Source of the DNA: Chloroflexota bacterium
GTDB taxonomy: Bacteria > Chloroflexota > Dehalococcoidia > UBA1127 > JACQUN01
DNA length: 15,011 nucleotides
Reading direction: 5' to 3'
Assembly: GCA_016210285.1 (NCBI GenBank)
Contig: JACQUN010000086.1
Coordinates: 1-15,011 of the forward strand
Every line of letters starts with the position of its first letter. Position 1 is the first letter of the stretch. Below the pieces are notes generated by a model. The model was not told the DNA's origin and did not search any database. It saw nothing but the letters and a program-made list of their open reading frames with translations. The translations under genes were made by a program, and so were the position numbers. Shown piece by piece: positions 1 through 6,956 of the stretch.

Positions 1-26
1 CCCAAGGGGGCAACGACACAAGCTCG

Positions 27-185
27 TCATGATGCACTTCACAGAAAATGGGCGCCTGCCCTTCGACACGCTCAGGGCGAGCGGGGTAACCCTACCGCTC
101 GTGGTGAGCCTGTCGAACCATGAGCGGACCCACTGCCATTTTCATGCGGGGGTGGCGAAGCGGAGCTTCATGATGCACTTCACAG
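27..185. repeat. Nested inverted repeat (REP-like) bracketed by an 18-bp direct repeat
   Basis: The core is an imperfect inverted repeat with arms at 62-84 and 95-117. They match at 19 of 23 positions and carry the TTCGACA..CTCA..CGAGCGG pattern. A second, outer pair of arms (GAAAATGG at 44-51, CCATTTTC at 136-143) encloses it. An exact 18-bp direct repeat beginning TCATGATGCAC lies at 27-44 and 168-185, one copy on each side. No protein-like reading frame is convincing here. The CTTCG..CTCAGGGC words recur at three other gaps in this window, which suggests a dispersed REP-like family. That family assignment is inference. Confidence 0.7.
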
Positions 186-201
186 CGCACGGCCCCATGT
201 G

Positions 202-221
202 GCCTTCCCAAGAAGGCTTTT
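202..221 (+). terminator. Weak terminator-like hairpin
   Basis: A 5-bp stem GCCTT/AAGGC (202-206 and 213-217) with a 6-nt loop is followed by TTTT at 218-221. It lies about 70 bases upstream of the tig -10 box and could end transcription entering from the left. The stem is short, so this is a weak call. Confidence 0.3.
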
Positions 222-287
222 CCCAGAACCTGCGTCACCCTCGGGGAGGGAAAGGCTCGGAACGACTTTATGTGCAAAGCCGCAGTG

Positions 288-296
288 TGGTATAAT
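288..296 (+). promoter_or_regulatory. Extended -10 promoter of tig
   Basis: TGGTATAAT is a perfect -10 hexamer (291-296) with the extended TGn motif directly before it. No good TTGACA-like -35 sits at 16-18 nt, which is normal for extended -10 promoters. The expected start near 303 gives a leader of only about 14 nt, made up of the purine-rich ribosome binding site for tig at 305-314. This is probably the main promoter of the tig-clpP-clpX operon. Confidence 0.7.
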
Positions 297-316
297 CTGA
301 ATCTGAGGGAGAGGAC

Positions 317-1663
317 GTGAAGGTCACCCAGGAACAACTCGTCCAGCGCGAGGCCGTCCTGAAGATAGAGGTAGAGGCTGCGGAGCTGGACCAGGGTCTG
401 GAGCGAGCCTACCGTCGCCTGGCCCAGCGGGTGACCGTACCTGGCTTTCGCCGAGGCAAGGCACCCAGGGGCATCGTAGAGCGGGTGCTTGGCCACGAAA
501 CCCTGCTCAACGAAGCGCTCGACTACCTTATCCCAGAGCTGACGGCCCAGGCCCTCAAGGACCAGAAGCTCGAGATCGCCGCCCAACCCCGGGTGGAGCT
601 GGTGCAGACCGACCCCGTGGTCCTCAGGGCCACCGTGCCCCTTGTCCCTGCCGTAGAGGTAGGAGACTACAAGGCGCTGCGGGTCCTCACGGAACCCATG
701 ATCGTGGGGGAGGATGACGTTCAGAAAAGCCTGGAGAACCTGCGCCGGGAGATGTCACCCTGGGCACCAGTCGAGCGGCCAGTTCAAGAAGGTGACCTCC
801 TGACCATTGAGCTTCAGGGCATCGTGGGCACTCAGGTGGTGTTCAAGGACGAAGCCCTCCCCTACATCGCCGCTGCGGGCTCCCCCCTCCCTGTCCCCGG
901 GTTCGCCAAGGCGCTGGTGGGGGCCAGCAAGGGTGAGACCAGGGAGTTCGACCTGCCTTTCCCGCCCGACTACCCCAACGAAGAGCTCCAGGGAAAGACC
1001 TGCCACTTCACCGTCGCCGTGCGAGAGATCAAGGAGCAGCAGCTCCCCCCCCTGGATGACGAGTTCGCACAAGGGGTGGGAGAAGGCTACAGCTCCCTGG
1101 AGGCCCTGAGAGAAGAGATGCGCCGCAAGCTGCGGGATAAGGCAGGGGAGCTGGCCAGCCAGAGATACAACGAACGCGTGGTCGAGGCGGCAACGGGCAG
1201 CTCCTTCGTTGAGCTCCCACCGCTCCTGGTAGAGCGGGAGACGGACCACCTCCTTGAACAGGAGGGCCGCACCCTGGCCCGGATCAACATGAGCCTGGAT
1301 GACCACCTCAAGGCTATCGGCAAGACCCAGGAGGCGCACAGGGAGGAGTTCAGAGAGCCTGCCATCCAGCGGCTCCGCCGCTTCTTCGTTCTGAGCAAGA
1401 TAGCCGACCTTGAGGGTATCGAGGTCAGCCAGGACGAGACCGACCAGCACATCGAGCAGCAGGTCAAGGACTCCGGAGATCAGGGACCGGTCCTCCGCCG
1501 CCTCCTGAGCCAGGAGGCCGCTCGCGACTCCCTGGTGCAGGCCCTGCGGCAGCAGAAGACCATCCAGCGGCTGGCAGCCATCTGCCAGGGCGCGCCCGAG
1601 GCAACGGCCGCGGTGCCATCGGCAACCGAAGGGACTCCTCCCGCTGAGTCCACATCATCCTAG
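317..1663 (+). CDS. tig: Trigger factor, ribosome-associated chaperone and prolyl isomerase
   Basis: Trigger factor binds the ribosome at the exit tunnel and shields and folds nascent chains; its middle domain is an FKBP-type peptidyl-prolyl isomerase. The 448-residue protein has the expected length. The ribosome-docking signature GFRRGKAP is at residues 43-50 of the N-terminal domain. An FKBP-like stretch beginning around EGDLLTIEL (about residues 155-240) follows, then a charged helical C-terminal chaperone domain. The last 25 residues are a low-complexity Ala/Thr/Pro/Ser tail that is probably disordered. The start is GTG, chosen because GAGGGAGAGG lies immediately upstream and the first residues fit the family. 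It is followed after 23 nt by clpP, the usual tig-clpP-clpX order, so co-transcription is likely. Confidence 0.96.
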   Translation: MKVTQEQLVQREAVLKIEVEAAELDQGLERAYRRLAQRVTVPGFRRGKAPRGIVERVLGHETLLNEALDYLIPELTAQALKDQKLEIAAQPRVELVQTDPVVLRATVPLVPAVEVGDYKALRVLTEPMIVGEDDVQKSLENLRREMSPWAPVERPVQEGDLLTIELQGIVGTQVVFKDEALPYIAAAGSPLPVPGFAKALVGASKGETREFDLPFPPDYPNEELQGKTCHFTVAVREIKEQQLPPLDDEFAQGVGEGYSSLEALREEMRRKLRDKAGELASQRYNERVVEAATGSSFVELPPLLVERETDHLLEQEGRTLARINMSLDDHLKAIGKTQEAHREEFREPAIQRLRRFFVLSKIADLEGIEVSQDETDQHIEQQVKDSGDQGPVLRRLLSQEAARDSLVQALRQQKTIQRLAAICQGAPEATAAVPSATEGTPPAESTSS

Positions 1664-1686
1664 CTCTGGAGAGGAAGGCGACAACC

Positions 1687-2373
1687 ATGCGCAGCAACCT
1701 TGAGTGGATTGACCACTGCGGCCTGGCTTTACCCCACCACAGGGGGGGCCTTGCCGCGGAGCGCCCGGTGGACATCATCCCCATGGTCATCGAGAGCGGC
1801 GCCCGTGGGGAGCGGGCCTTCGACATCTACTCCCTGCTCCTGCGGGAGCGCATCGTCTTCCTGGGGACGCCCATCACGGACCAGATTGCCAACCTGATCA
1901 TCGCCCAGCTCCTCTACCTGGAACGGGAGGAGCCGGAGAAGGACATCAGCCTCTACGTCAACTCCCCCGGCGGCATCATCAGCGCAGGACTTGCCATCTA
2001 CGACACCATCCAGCTCATCCGCTCCAACGTCTCCACCATCTGTGTCGGCCTGGCCGCCAGCATGGCCACGGTGCTCCTCTGCGCCGGCGCCAGGGGCAAA
2101 CGATATGCCCTCCCCAACTCCACCATCCATATGCATCAGCCCATGGGCGGCGCCCAGGGCCAGGCTGCGGATATCGAGATTGCTGCCCGAGAGATCCTGA
2201 GGCTCCAGGACAAGATCCGCACCATCCTCTCCCAGCACACGGGACAGCCCTACGAGCGAGTCGCCCGCGACACCGACCGGGACTTCTACCTCAGCGCTGA
2301 GCAGGCTGTGGAGTACGGCCTGGTGGATGAGGTCCTGGCCAAGGCGCCTCAGCCTGCCCCGGCCAAGTCGTGA
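1687..2373 (+). CDS. clpP: ATP-dependent Clp protease proteolytic subunit
   Basis: ClpP is the serine peptidase that forms the double-heptamer degradation chamber used by ClpX. The catalytic triad is visible: Ser125 in GLAASMAT, His150 in HMHQP and Asp199 in TDRDFYLS, with spacing as in the family. The YVNSPGG and DIYS..L..RI.FLG blocks are intact. The protein is 228 residues, with about 30 residues ahead of the usual IIPMVIE start. The ATG at 1687 has an excellent GGAGAGGAAGG ribosome binding site 8 nt upstream, so I use it. A GTG at 1768 with its own GGAG is a plausible shorter start, and the extension could also be a cleaved propeptide. It lies between tig and clpX in the same operon. Confidence 0.96.
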   Translation: MRSNLEWIDHCGLALPHHRGGLAAERPVDIIPMVIESGARGERAFDIYSLLLRERIVFLGTPITDQIANLIIAQLLYLEREEPEKDISLYVNSPGGIISAGLAIYDTIQLIRSNVSTICVGLAASMATVLLCAGARGKRYALPNSTIHMHQPMGGAQGQAADIEIAAREILRLQDKIRTILSQHTGQPYERVARDTDRDFYLSAEQAVEYGLVDEVLAKAPQPAPAKS

Positions 2374-2488
2374 GGACACCCTGCGCATGCGAGCCGCAGG
2401 GGAGCCCACTGGGGAGGGACAGAGTGCGAGAAGAGAGCGAGTGGGGAACGCGGCCAGACGTTGAGGCAGGAGAGAAGGATCACCGCGT

Positions 2489-3805
2489 ATGACAACACGA
2501 AGCGGAAGCCGCCAGGAGCATCAGTGCTCCTTCTGCGCTAAGTCCCAGGCCCAGGTGAAGCGGCTTGTTGCGGGGCCGGGCAAGGTCTTCATCTGCGACG
2601 AGTGCGTCACCCTTTGCCAGCAGATCCTTGCTGACGACTCCGGGGTCACTCCCCAGGCGAAGGCCACACCCCCCCAGAGCCCGCGCGCCCTCACCCCCCG
2701 GCTCATACGCGAGAAGCTGGACGAGTACGTGGTTGGGCAGAGCCAGGCCAAGAAGGTCCTGAGCGTCGCCGTGTACAACCACTACAAGCGCATCTGGTCA
2801 GGCGCCACGAGCCGGGCCAGTGACGTCGAGCTGCAGAAGAGCAATATCCTCCTCATCGGCCCCACGGGGTGCGGGAAAACCCTCCTGGCCCAGACCCTCG
2901 CCAGGATCCTTGAAGTCCCCTTCGCCATCTCGGACGCCACCTCCATCACCGAGGCAGGCTATGTCGGCGAGGACGTGGAGCATATCCTGCTGCGGCTGAT
3001 CCAGGCGGCCGACTGGGACATCTCCAGGGCAGAGCGGGGCATCGCCTACATTGACGAGATTGACAAGATCGCCCGCAAGTCTGGGGCGAACCCCTCCATC
3101 ACCCGAGACGTATCCGGTGAGGGAGTACAGCAGGGGCTCCTCAAGATTATGGAAGGGACAGTGGCCAACGTCCCCCCCTCGGGCGGGCGCAAGCACCCGC
3201 ACCAGGAGTTCCTGCAGATCCGCACGGACAACATCCTTTTCATATGCGGCGGTGCTTTTGACGGACTTGAGCACATCGTGGAGCGCAGGGTCCTCAAGGA
3301 CCGGAAAACTATCGGCTTTCGGTCCGTCTCAGAGCCCGGCGCTGCTCCCTCCGCAGACGACGAAAACATCCTGCGCCACACCATCCCCGACGACCTCCTG
3401 GAATACGGCTTCATCCCCGAGCTCATCGGGCGCATGCCCATCCTGGTGGCCCTCGAACCCCTTACCAGGGGGGACCTCGTACACATCCTGACCGAACCCA
3501 AGAACGCCATAGTCAAGCAGTACCAGCACCTCTTCAGCATGGACAAGGTGGAGCTGGTCTTCACCCCCGACGCTTTGGAGGTCGCTGCGGCGGATGCCCT
3601 GAAGCAGCGCACCGGGGCACGCGGCCTCAAGACGATCATTGAGCAGGTCCTCCTGGACGTGATGTACGAGCTTCCGAGCTTGAAGGACGTGCGCCGCTGC
3701 ATCGTTGACGGCAGCACCATTCGCAACCAGAAGCGCCCTGTCCTGCTCACGGCCTCTGGAACGGCAACAGACCTGGAGGACATCCGCAGGAAACAGTCCG
3801 CCTGA
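2489..3805 (+). CDS. clpX: ATP-dependent Clp protease ATP-binding subunit ClpX
   Basis: ClpX is the hexameric AAA+ unfoldase that recognises tagged or damaged proteins and threads them into ClpP. The N-terminal C4 zinc-binding domain is intact (Cys13, Cys16, Cys36, Cys39). The AAA+ core has Walker A GPTGCGKT at residues 124-131, a Walker [10 protein letters not shown] block near residue 190, the [16 protein letters not shown] pore-loop region, and a C-terminal sensor region ending in [13 protein letters not shown]. An IGF tripeptide in KTIGFRSV is the loop that docks onto ClpP. Its length of 438 residues is typical. AAGGA lies 9 nt before the ATG. A 115-nt gap separates it from clpP, with no clear terminator, so it probably belongs to the same operon. 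Confidence 0.97.
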   Translation: MTTRSGSRQEHQCSFCAKSQAQVKRLVAGPGKVFICDECVTLCQQILADDSGVTPQAKATPPQSPRALTPRLIREKLDEYVVGQSQAKKVLSVAVYNHYKRIWSGATSRASDVELQKSNILLIGPTGCGKTLLAQTLARILEVPFAISDATSITEAGYVGEDVEHILLRLIQAADWDISRAERGIAYIDEIDKIARKSGANPSITRDVSGEGVQQGLLKIMEGTVANVPPSGGRKHPHQEFLQIRTDNILFICGGAFDGLEHIVERRVLKDRKTIGFRSVSEPGAAPSADDENILRHTIPDDLLEYGFIPELIGRMPILVALEPLTRGDLVHILTEPKNAIVKQYQHLFSMDKVELVFTPDALEVAAADALKQRTGARGLKTIIEQVLLDVMYELPSLKDVRRCIVDGSTIRNQKRPVLLTASGTATDLEDIRRKQSA

Positions 3806-3860
3806 GGGATGTTCGCCGGCTTTGCACCATGCGGCATTGTCAGCCATTCGCTCCCTGGGG

Positions 3861-3934
3861 TGCTGAGCCCTTCGTCAAACTCAGGGCAGGTCCCGCTGAA
3901 GGGGCCAGAGTTACAGGGCCTTTGCGAAGGGATT
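3861..3934. repeat. REP-like inverted repeat downstream of clpX
   Basis: Imperfect arms GCCCTTCGTCAAA (3867-3879) and TTTGCGAAGGGA (3921-3932) can pair, and the left arm continues into CTCAGGGCAG. Nearly the same word, reverse-complemented and differing at a few bases, occurs at about 9764-9784 between pepQ and efp, and a related word at 61-77. It may also help end clpX transcripts, but there is no U-tract, so I do not call it a terminator. Confidence 0.55.
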
Positions 3935-3998
3935 CCAGGTGCAAGGCTGGTGTTCCCTCTGTGCCGGCGGCACGCTGCTGCGGAGTCCACCAAGCCCC

Positions 3999-4026
3999 TT
4001 GACAATCCTGCCGAATGTGCTATCCT
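3999..4026 (+). promoter_or_regulatory. Consensus sigma70-type promoter of the structured leader RNA
   Basis: A perfect TTGACA -35 box (3999-4004) is followed after 16 nt by TATCCT (4021-4026), which is preceded by TG plus one base as in extended -10 promoters. The predicted start is near 4033. A small palindrome, GTGCC-GGC-GGCAC (3961-3973), lies 26 nt upstream of the -35 box and could be a protein site. The promoter points toward the structured RNA and the malic enzyme gene. Confidence 0.75.
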
Positions 4027-4032
4027 GAAGAG

Positions 4033-4208
4033 GGACGAAGGAGACACGGCAACGATGAGTTGCCTGGCTCCCCGCAGGGAAGACCTGCCCGAACCCCCGA
4101 CGAGGCTGCTTTGGAAACCAAAGCACCCGCGGCAAAGCCGAGCCGGGGCAGGCAACTCTCAGCGGGCCCTCCGAGCGGATCCACCAGGATCGGCTCGGCT
4201 TTATTTTT
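4033..4208 (+). ncRNA. Candidate structured RNA: attenuator/riboswitch-type leader or independent small RNA
   Basis: The segment between the consensus promoter and a good intrinsic terminator folds by eye into a multibranch structure. A closing stem pairs GAGTTGCCTG (4057-4066) with CAGGCAACTC (4149-4158), 10 of 10. Inside are a hairpin GCAGG-GAAGA-CCTGC (4074-4088) and a perfect 8-bp hairpin TGCTTTGG-AAA-CCAAAGCA (4107-4125). A further segment AAAGCCGAGCCG (4134-4145) overlaps the closing region. It is perfectly complementary over 12 bases to the 3' side of the terminator (4191-4202), so two mutually exclusive folds exist. This architecture is typical of terminator-controlled leaders. I see none of the signature sequences of T-box, TPP, SAM, cobalamin, glycine, c-di-GMP, 6S or SRP RNA. 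The ligand, and whether it acts in cis on the malic enzyme gene, are unknown. Confidence 0.6.
4171..4208 (+). terminator. Intrinsic terminator in the leader of the malic enzyme gene
   Basis: The stem pairs CCGAGCGGATCC (4171-4182) with GGATCGGCTCGG (4187-4198), 11 of 12 paired with one G-G mismatch, around an ACCA tetraloop. CTTTATTTTT (4199-4208) follows directly. It is the strongest factor-independent terminator in the window. Its 140-nt distance from the malic enzyme start, and an alternative pairing partner at 4134-4145, suggest conditional termination. Confidence 0.8.
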
Positions 4209-4347
4209 GGGGTGCTGCCCCCTGGCGCCATGTCCCTCCCACTGGCATCGCTGGAGCAGACACTCACTCAGAGCGAGTTCTGCTGCATTGACTGCACGCC
4301 GTCTCCTGTAGTACCGTCGGAGGTGTACGAGCACGGAGGTGTAGCAA

Positions 4348-5802
4348 ATGGCCAGCAGGTATCCTGCAGTCCAGTACAGCATCACCGTCCGGGCCGAGTA
4401 CTCCAACTCGGTGGGCATGCTCGCTCAAATCACCTCAACTATCAGCAGGGCCGGTGGCGACCTGGGGGCTATTGATATTGTCTCCGCCGCACGCGACTGG
4501 ATGATCCGTGACATCACCGTCAACGCGCGGGACGAGCAGCATGCCCAGGAGATCGTCAAGAAGGTGAAGGGTGTGCCCGGCGTCCGCGTGCTGAACATCT
4601 CCGATCAGACCTTCCTGATGCATCTTGGGGGCAAGATCGAGATGCGCAGCAAAGTCGCCCTCAAAACCCGCAACGACATGTCCATGGCCTACACGCCGGG
4701 CGTAGCGCGGGTGTGCATGGCCATCCACAACGATCCCAAGGCCGTCTGGACCCTCACCAGCAAGGCCAACACGGTCGCCATAGTCAGCGACGGCACCGCC
4801 GTCCTCGGGCTGGGCGACATCGGCCCCGATGCCGCCATGCCGGTGATGGAAGGCAAGGCCCTCCTCTTCAAGGAGCTGGCGGGGGTGGATGCCTGGCCCA
4901 TCTGCGTGCGCACCAAGGACCCCGATGCCATCGTGGAAAACGTGAAGCTGATCTCCACAGGATTCGGGGGCGTCAACCTGGAGGACATATCCGCGCCACG
5001 CTGCTTCTACATAGAGGAGCGGCTGCGCGAGGAGGCGGACATCCCGGTCTTCCACGACGACCAGCACGGCACCTCCGTGGTGGTGCTGGCGGCGCTCACC
5101 AACGCCCTCCGAATCGTGGAAAAGCACCTTGATGAGGTCAGGGTGGTGATGACGGGAGCGGGTGCGGGCGGCATCGCCACCGCCAAGCTCCTCATTGCCT
5201 GCGGCGCCCGGAACATCGTCATGGCTGACCGCCAGGGTCTCCTCTGTCGCGGCCGCGACTACGGAGACAACCCCTACAAGGCGTGGATCGCCGAGCACTC
5301 CAACCCCCACAACCTCAAAGGCAGTGTTGGGGATGCCATGGAAGGCGCCGACGTGTTCATCGGGCTTTCCGGCCCAGGGGTCCTCACAGCCGAACACGTG
5401 AAGCGGATGAACAAGGATGCCATCGTCTTCGCGCTGGCGAACCCGGACCCAGAGGTCTGGCCCGAGGAGGCGCTCCCACACGTGCGGATCATGGCCACCG
5501 GCCGCTCCGACTACCCCAACCAGGTGAATAACGCCCTCTGCTTCCCGGGCCTCTTCCGCGGCATCCTGGATGTTCGTGCCCGCCAGGTGACCACGGAGAT
5601 GGAGGTGGCCGCAGCGGAGGCGATTGCCGGCTGCCTCTCGCCCGCAGAGCTCAGCGAGGAGTACATCATCCCCAGCATCTTCGACCGGAGCGTGGTGCGT
5701 TCCGTCTCCCGGGCCGTGGCCCAGGCGGCGATGAAGGCTGGTGTAGCCCAGCGAACCCGCCGGCGTGGTGTGGGCAGTTCTGCCTACGCCAGCGCCCGGT
5801 GA
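4348..5802 (+). CDS. NAD(P)-dependent malic enzyme with N-terminal ACT domain
   Basis: It oxidatively decarboxylates malate to pyruvate and CO2 while reducing NAD(P), linking the TCA pool to pyruvate. The 484-residue protein begins with an ACT regulatory fold (about residues 8-85, with the SVGMLAQITSTI core), a domain that usually binds an amino acid or other small effector. The malic enzyme part has YTPGVA with catalytic Tyr115, MEGK with Lys170, the metal-binding DD of FHDDQHGT (237-238), a GAGAGG dinucleotide loop (270-275) and ALANPDPE. An acidic residue in VMADRQG slightly favours NAD. The start is fixed by GGAGGTG 7 nt upstream. The gene lies 140 nt downstream of a terminator-containing leader. 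A weak internal promoter (TTGACT at 4288, TAGTAC at 4309) could also serve it. The next gene is convergent. Confidence 0.93.
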   Translation: MASRYPAVQYSITVRAEYSNSVGMLAQITSTISRAGGDLGAIDIVSAARDWMIRDITVNARDEQHAQEIVKKVKGVPGVRVLNISDQTFLMHLGGKIEMRSKVALKTRNDMSMAYTPGVARVCMAIHNDPKAVWTLTSKANTVAIVSDGTAVLGLGDIGPDAAMPVMEGKALLFKELAGVDAWPICVRTKDPDAIVENVKLISTGFGGVNLEDISAPRCFYIEERLREEADIPVFHDDQHGTSVVVLAALTNALRIVEKHLDEVRVVMTGAGAGGIATAKLLIACGARNIVMADRQGLLCRGRDYGDNPYKAWIAEHSNPHNLKGSVGDAMEGADVFIGLSGPGVLTAEHVKRMNKDAIVFALANPDPEVWPEEALPHVRIMATGRSDYPNQVNNALCFPGLFRGILDVRARQVTTEMEVAAAEAIAGCLSPAELSEEYIIPSIFDRSVVRSVSRAVAQAAMKAGVAQRTRRRGVGSSAYASAR

Positions 5803-5849
5803 GGCTCATCAGGCCTTGCCGACATCCTGAACCACAGCCAGAAGGCTGC

Positions 5850-5894
5850 GGCATAGCAAGAGGTTTCTTCTATGCCCCGCCCTTCAGGGTGGGG
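5850..5894. other. Two tandem hairpins between convergent genes
   Basis: GGCATAGCAAGA (5850-5861) pairs with TTCTTCTATGCC (5865-5876) apart from one bulged C. It is followed, with a 2-nt overlap, by CCCCGCCC-TTCA-GGGTGGGG (5875-5894), an 8-bp stem with one G-T pair. Neither strand has a U-tract, so these are not classical intrinsic terminators. They could still act as bidirectional pause or RNA-end structures between the malic enzyme gene and the reverse operon. I see no gene in the rest of 5803-5989. Confidence 0.5.
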
Positions 5895-5989
5895 TAGGGC
5901 TACAGGAAAGCCTGCTCGTTTCAGGAAGGTTCAGGCTGGAGAGCCCGGAACAAAAGGCTGCCTCCGAGGCGGGGACGTACTGGCGGTGT

Positions 5990-6796
5990 CTAGCCCGCCC
6001 CGCGGGCGAGGGCAGCATCCACCTCGGCGTTGAGACAGACCCCTGCTACGGGCGCTCCGGATACGTCCACGACCTGGCCTCCGACCGCTTTGACCCGGCC
6101 GGCAGCAAAGGCTTTTAGCGTCTCCAGAAGCAGTGGGCGCTCCCGCCGCATCCCTTCCTGCCGGATGCGTTGAAACAGCGGCAGCGCCTCCCCCACAGAG
6201 GCTTTCAGCCCTTCGGCCGAGCGGCCCGCCACCTCAGCCCACAGCGGCGCGAACTCCCCGCCCTGGATAGGGAACTTGAAGTAGGCGATGGGCGGGCCCT
6301 GGTCCACCTCCTCTGTCACCAGGTGCACCATGGCGCCCGTCTCAGCGGCCCGGCTCTCGATGAGCTTCCAGATGACCTCCTGCCACGTGCCCACGGGGCC
6401 CCCTGGCAGTGCAGGATGCAGGTTCAGCATGGCATAGCGGCGGCACATCTCCCTCCCCACGATGAGCATATACCCCGCCAGCACGCACAGGTCCGGCGCG
6501 AACCCTTCCAGGCGCCGCATCACCTCACAGTCGTACTCTAAACGCACCTCCGCGATGCTGCGGGCGCTCCGCTGGCGCCGGAACCGCAGGGAGGAGAAGG
6601 TGACCAGGGGGAGGTTGTAGCCGCGCGCCAGGGCAATGAACTGGTCGCTCCCCTCGTGCTCCCCCGGGTCACGGTTGCAGAAGACGAAGAGGATGCGACC
6701 ATCCAGCTCCCCTCGCTCAATCGCTTCCATCGCCATGCGCAGCAGGCCGCGGGAACCCTCGCCCCGCCCTGTAGCGAACCAGCCCAGCTTCAGCAT
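5990..6796 (-). CDS. PurN-like formyltransferase domain protein
   Basis: It resembles the formyltransferase fold of phosphoribosylglycinamide formyltransferase (PurN), which transfers a formyl group from 10-formyl-tetrahydrofolate in purine synthesis. With the ATG at 6796 the protein has 268 residues. The catalytic Asn and His are in NLHPALPGGP (Asn125, His127) and the Asp is in EEVDQGPP (Asp165), 40 residues apart, close to PurN. The N-terminal GRGEGS loop parallels the PurN phosphate-binding SGxGSN. About 60-70 extra C-terminal residues follow the core, and the LPGGP after NLHPA differs from the usual LLP.F.G. An upstream ATG at 6892 adds 32 residues with no family resemblance that overlap another small ORF, so I reject it. 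The substrate may be GAR or another formyl acceptor. It is the last gene of the reverse operon. Confidence 0.75.
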   Translation of the reverse strand: MLKLGWFATGRGEGSRGLLRMAMEAIERGELDGRILFVFCNRDPGEHEGSDQFIALARGYNLPLVTFSSLRFRRQRSARSIAEVRLEYDCEVMRRLEGFAPDLCVLAGYMLIVGREMCRRYAMLNLHPALPGGPVGTWQEVIWKLIESRAAETGAMVHLVTEEVDQGPPIAYFKFPIQGGEFAPLWAEVAGRSAEGLKASVGEALPLFQRIRQEGMRRERPLLLETLKAFAAGRVKAVGGQVVDVSGAPVAGVCLNAEVDAALARGAG

Positions 6797-6839
6797 CTCA
6801 GACTCACGCCCCTTCAGAGTTTGCAGCGCCCAGGCCAGC

Positions 6840-6935
6840 CTATCGCAGCCCCAGGAGTTGCTCCAGCCGCTTCCGGTTGAAACCCACGACAACCTCCGAA
6901 CCTATCTTCACGACCAGGGTGGCGAAAAGGTCCAT
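6840..6935 (-). CDS. 31-residue ORF resembling a glutaredoxin C-terminus (small gene or remnant)
   Basis: The 31 codons from ATG at 6935 to TAG at 6840 encode a peptide containing KIGSEVVVGFNRKRLEQLL. This closely fits the last strand-turn-helix of glutaredoxin-like proteins (V.I..EVVVGF....L..LLG). The cis-Pro equivalent (TPV/VPV) is changed to ATLVV, and the N-terminal half with the CxxC site is absent. GGGAG lies 9 nt upstream of the ATG. The frame is continuous with the preceding PHP gene, whose TAA stop lies 21 nt upstream, so readthrough would append 39 residues to that protein. It may be a decayed glutaredoxin, a broken fusion or a translated small protein. It is in the same direction as its neighbours. 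Confidence 0.45.
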   Translation of the reverse strand: MDLFATLVVKIGSEVVVGFNRKRLEQLLGLR

Positions 6936-6956
6936 CTCCTCAAGCTCCCTGAGTGG

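Noticed and set aside
27..185. CRISPR-like array at the left end
   Set aside because: There are only two copies of the 18-bp direct repeat, 141 bp apart, with a hairpin between them and no regular repeat-spacer pattern.
3046..4155. Long reverse open frame of 369 codons opposite clpX and the downstream repeat
   Set aside because: Its composition is a Ser/Arg/Pro-rich shadow of clpX codons, with no recognisable domain and no ribosome binding site consistent with an operon.
4033..4208. Identification of the structured RNA as SRP RNA, 6S RNA, T-box, SAM, TPP, cobalamin, c-di-GMP or glycine riboswitch
   Set aside because: The diagnostic sequences are missing: GGAAGGAAGCAGC for SRP, AGGGTGG with ACCGCG for T-box, the c-di-GMP core and others. 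A multibranch fold also does not fit the single long hairpin of 6S RNA.
3809..4311. Forward frames of 160 and 98 codons through the leader of the malic enzyme gene
   Set aside because: They run through a repeat, a promoter and a terminator stem. The encoded peptides are low in information and end before the malic enzyme start. The one internal ATG with an SD (4055) gives no leader peptide with codon runs typical of attenuation.
4435..5481. Reverse frame of 348 codons opposite the malic enzyme gene
   Set aside because: It is an antisense shadow with no domain signature. The forward frame has all catalytic motifs of the malic enzyme.
6797..6892. Upstream start (6892) for the formyltransferase gene
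   Set aside because: The added 32 residues do not resemble the family, and they overlap in another frame the glutaredoxin-like ORF. The ATG at 6796 begins exactly at the first conserved strand.
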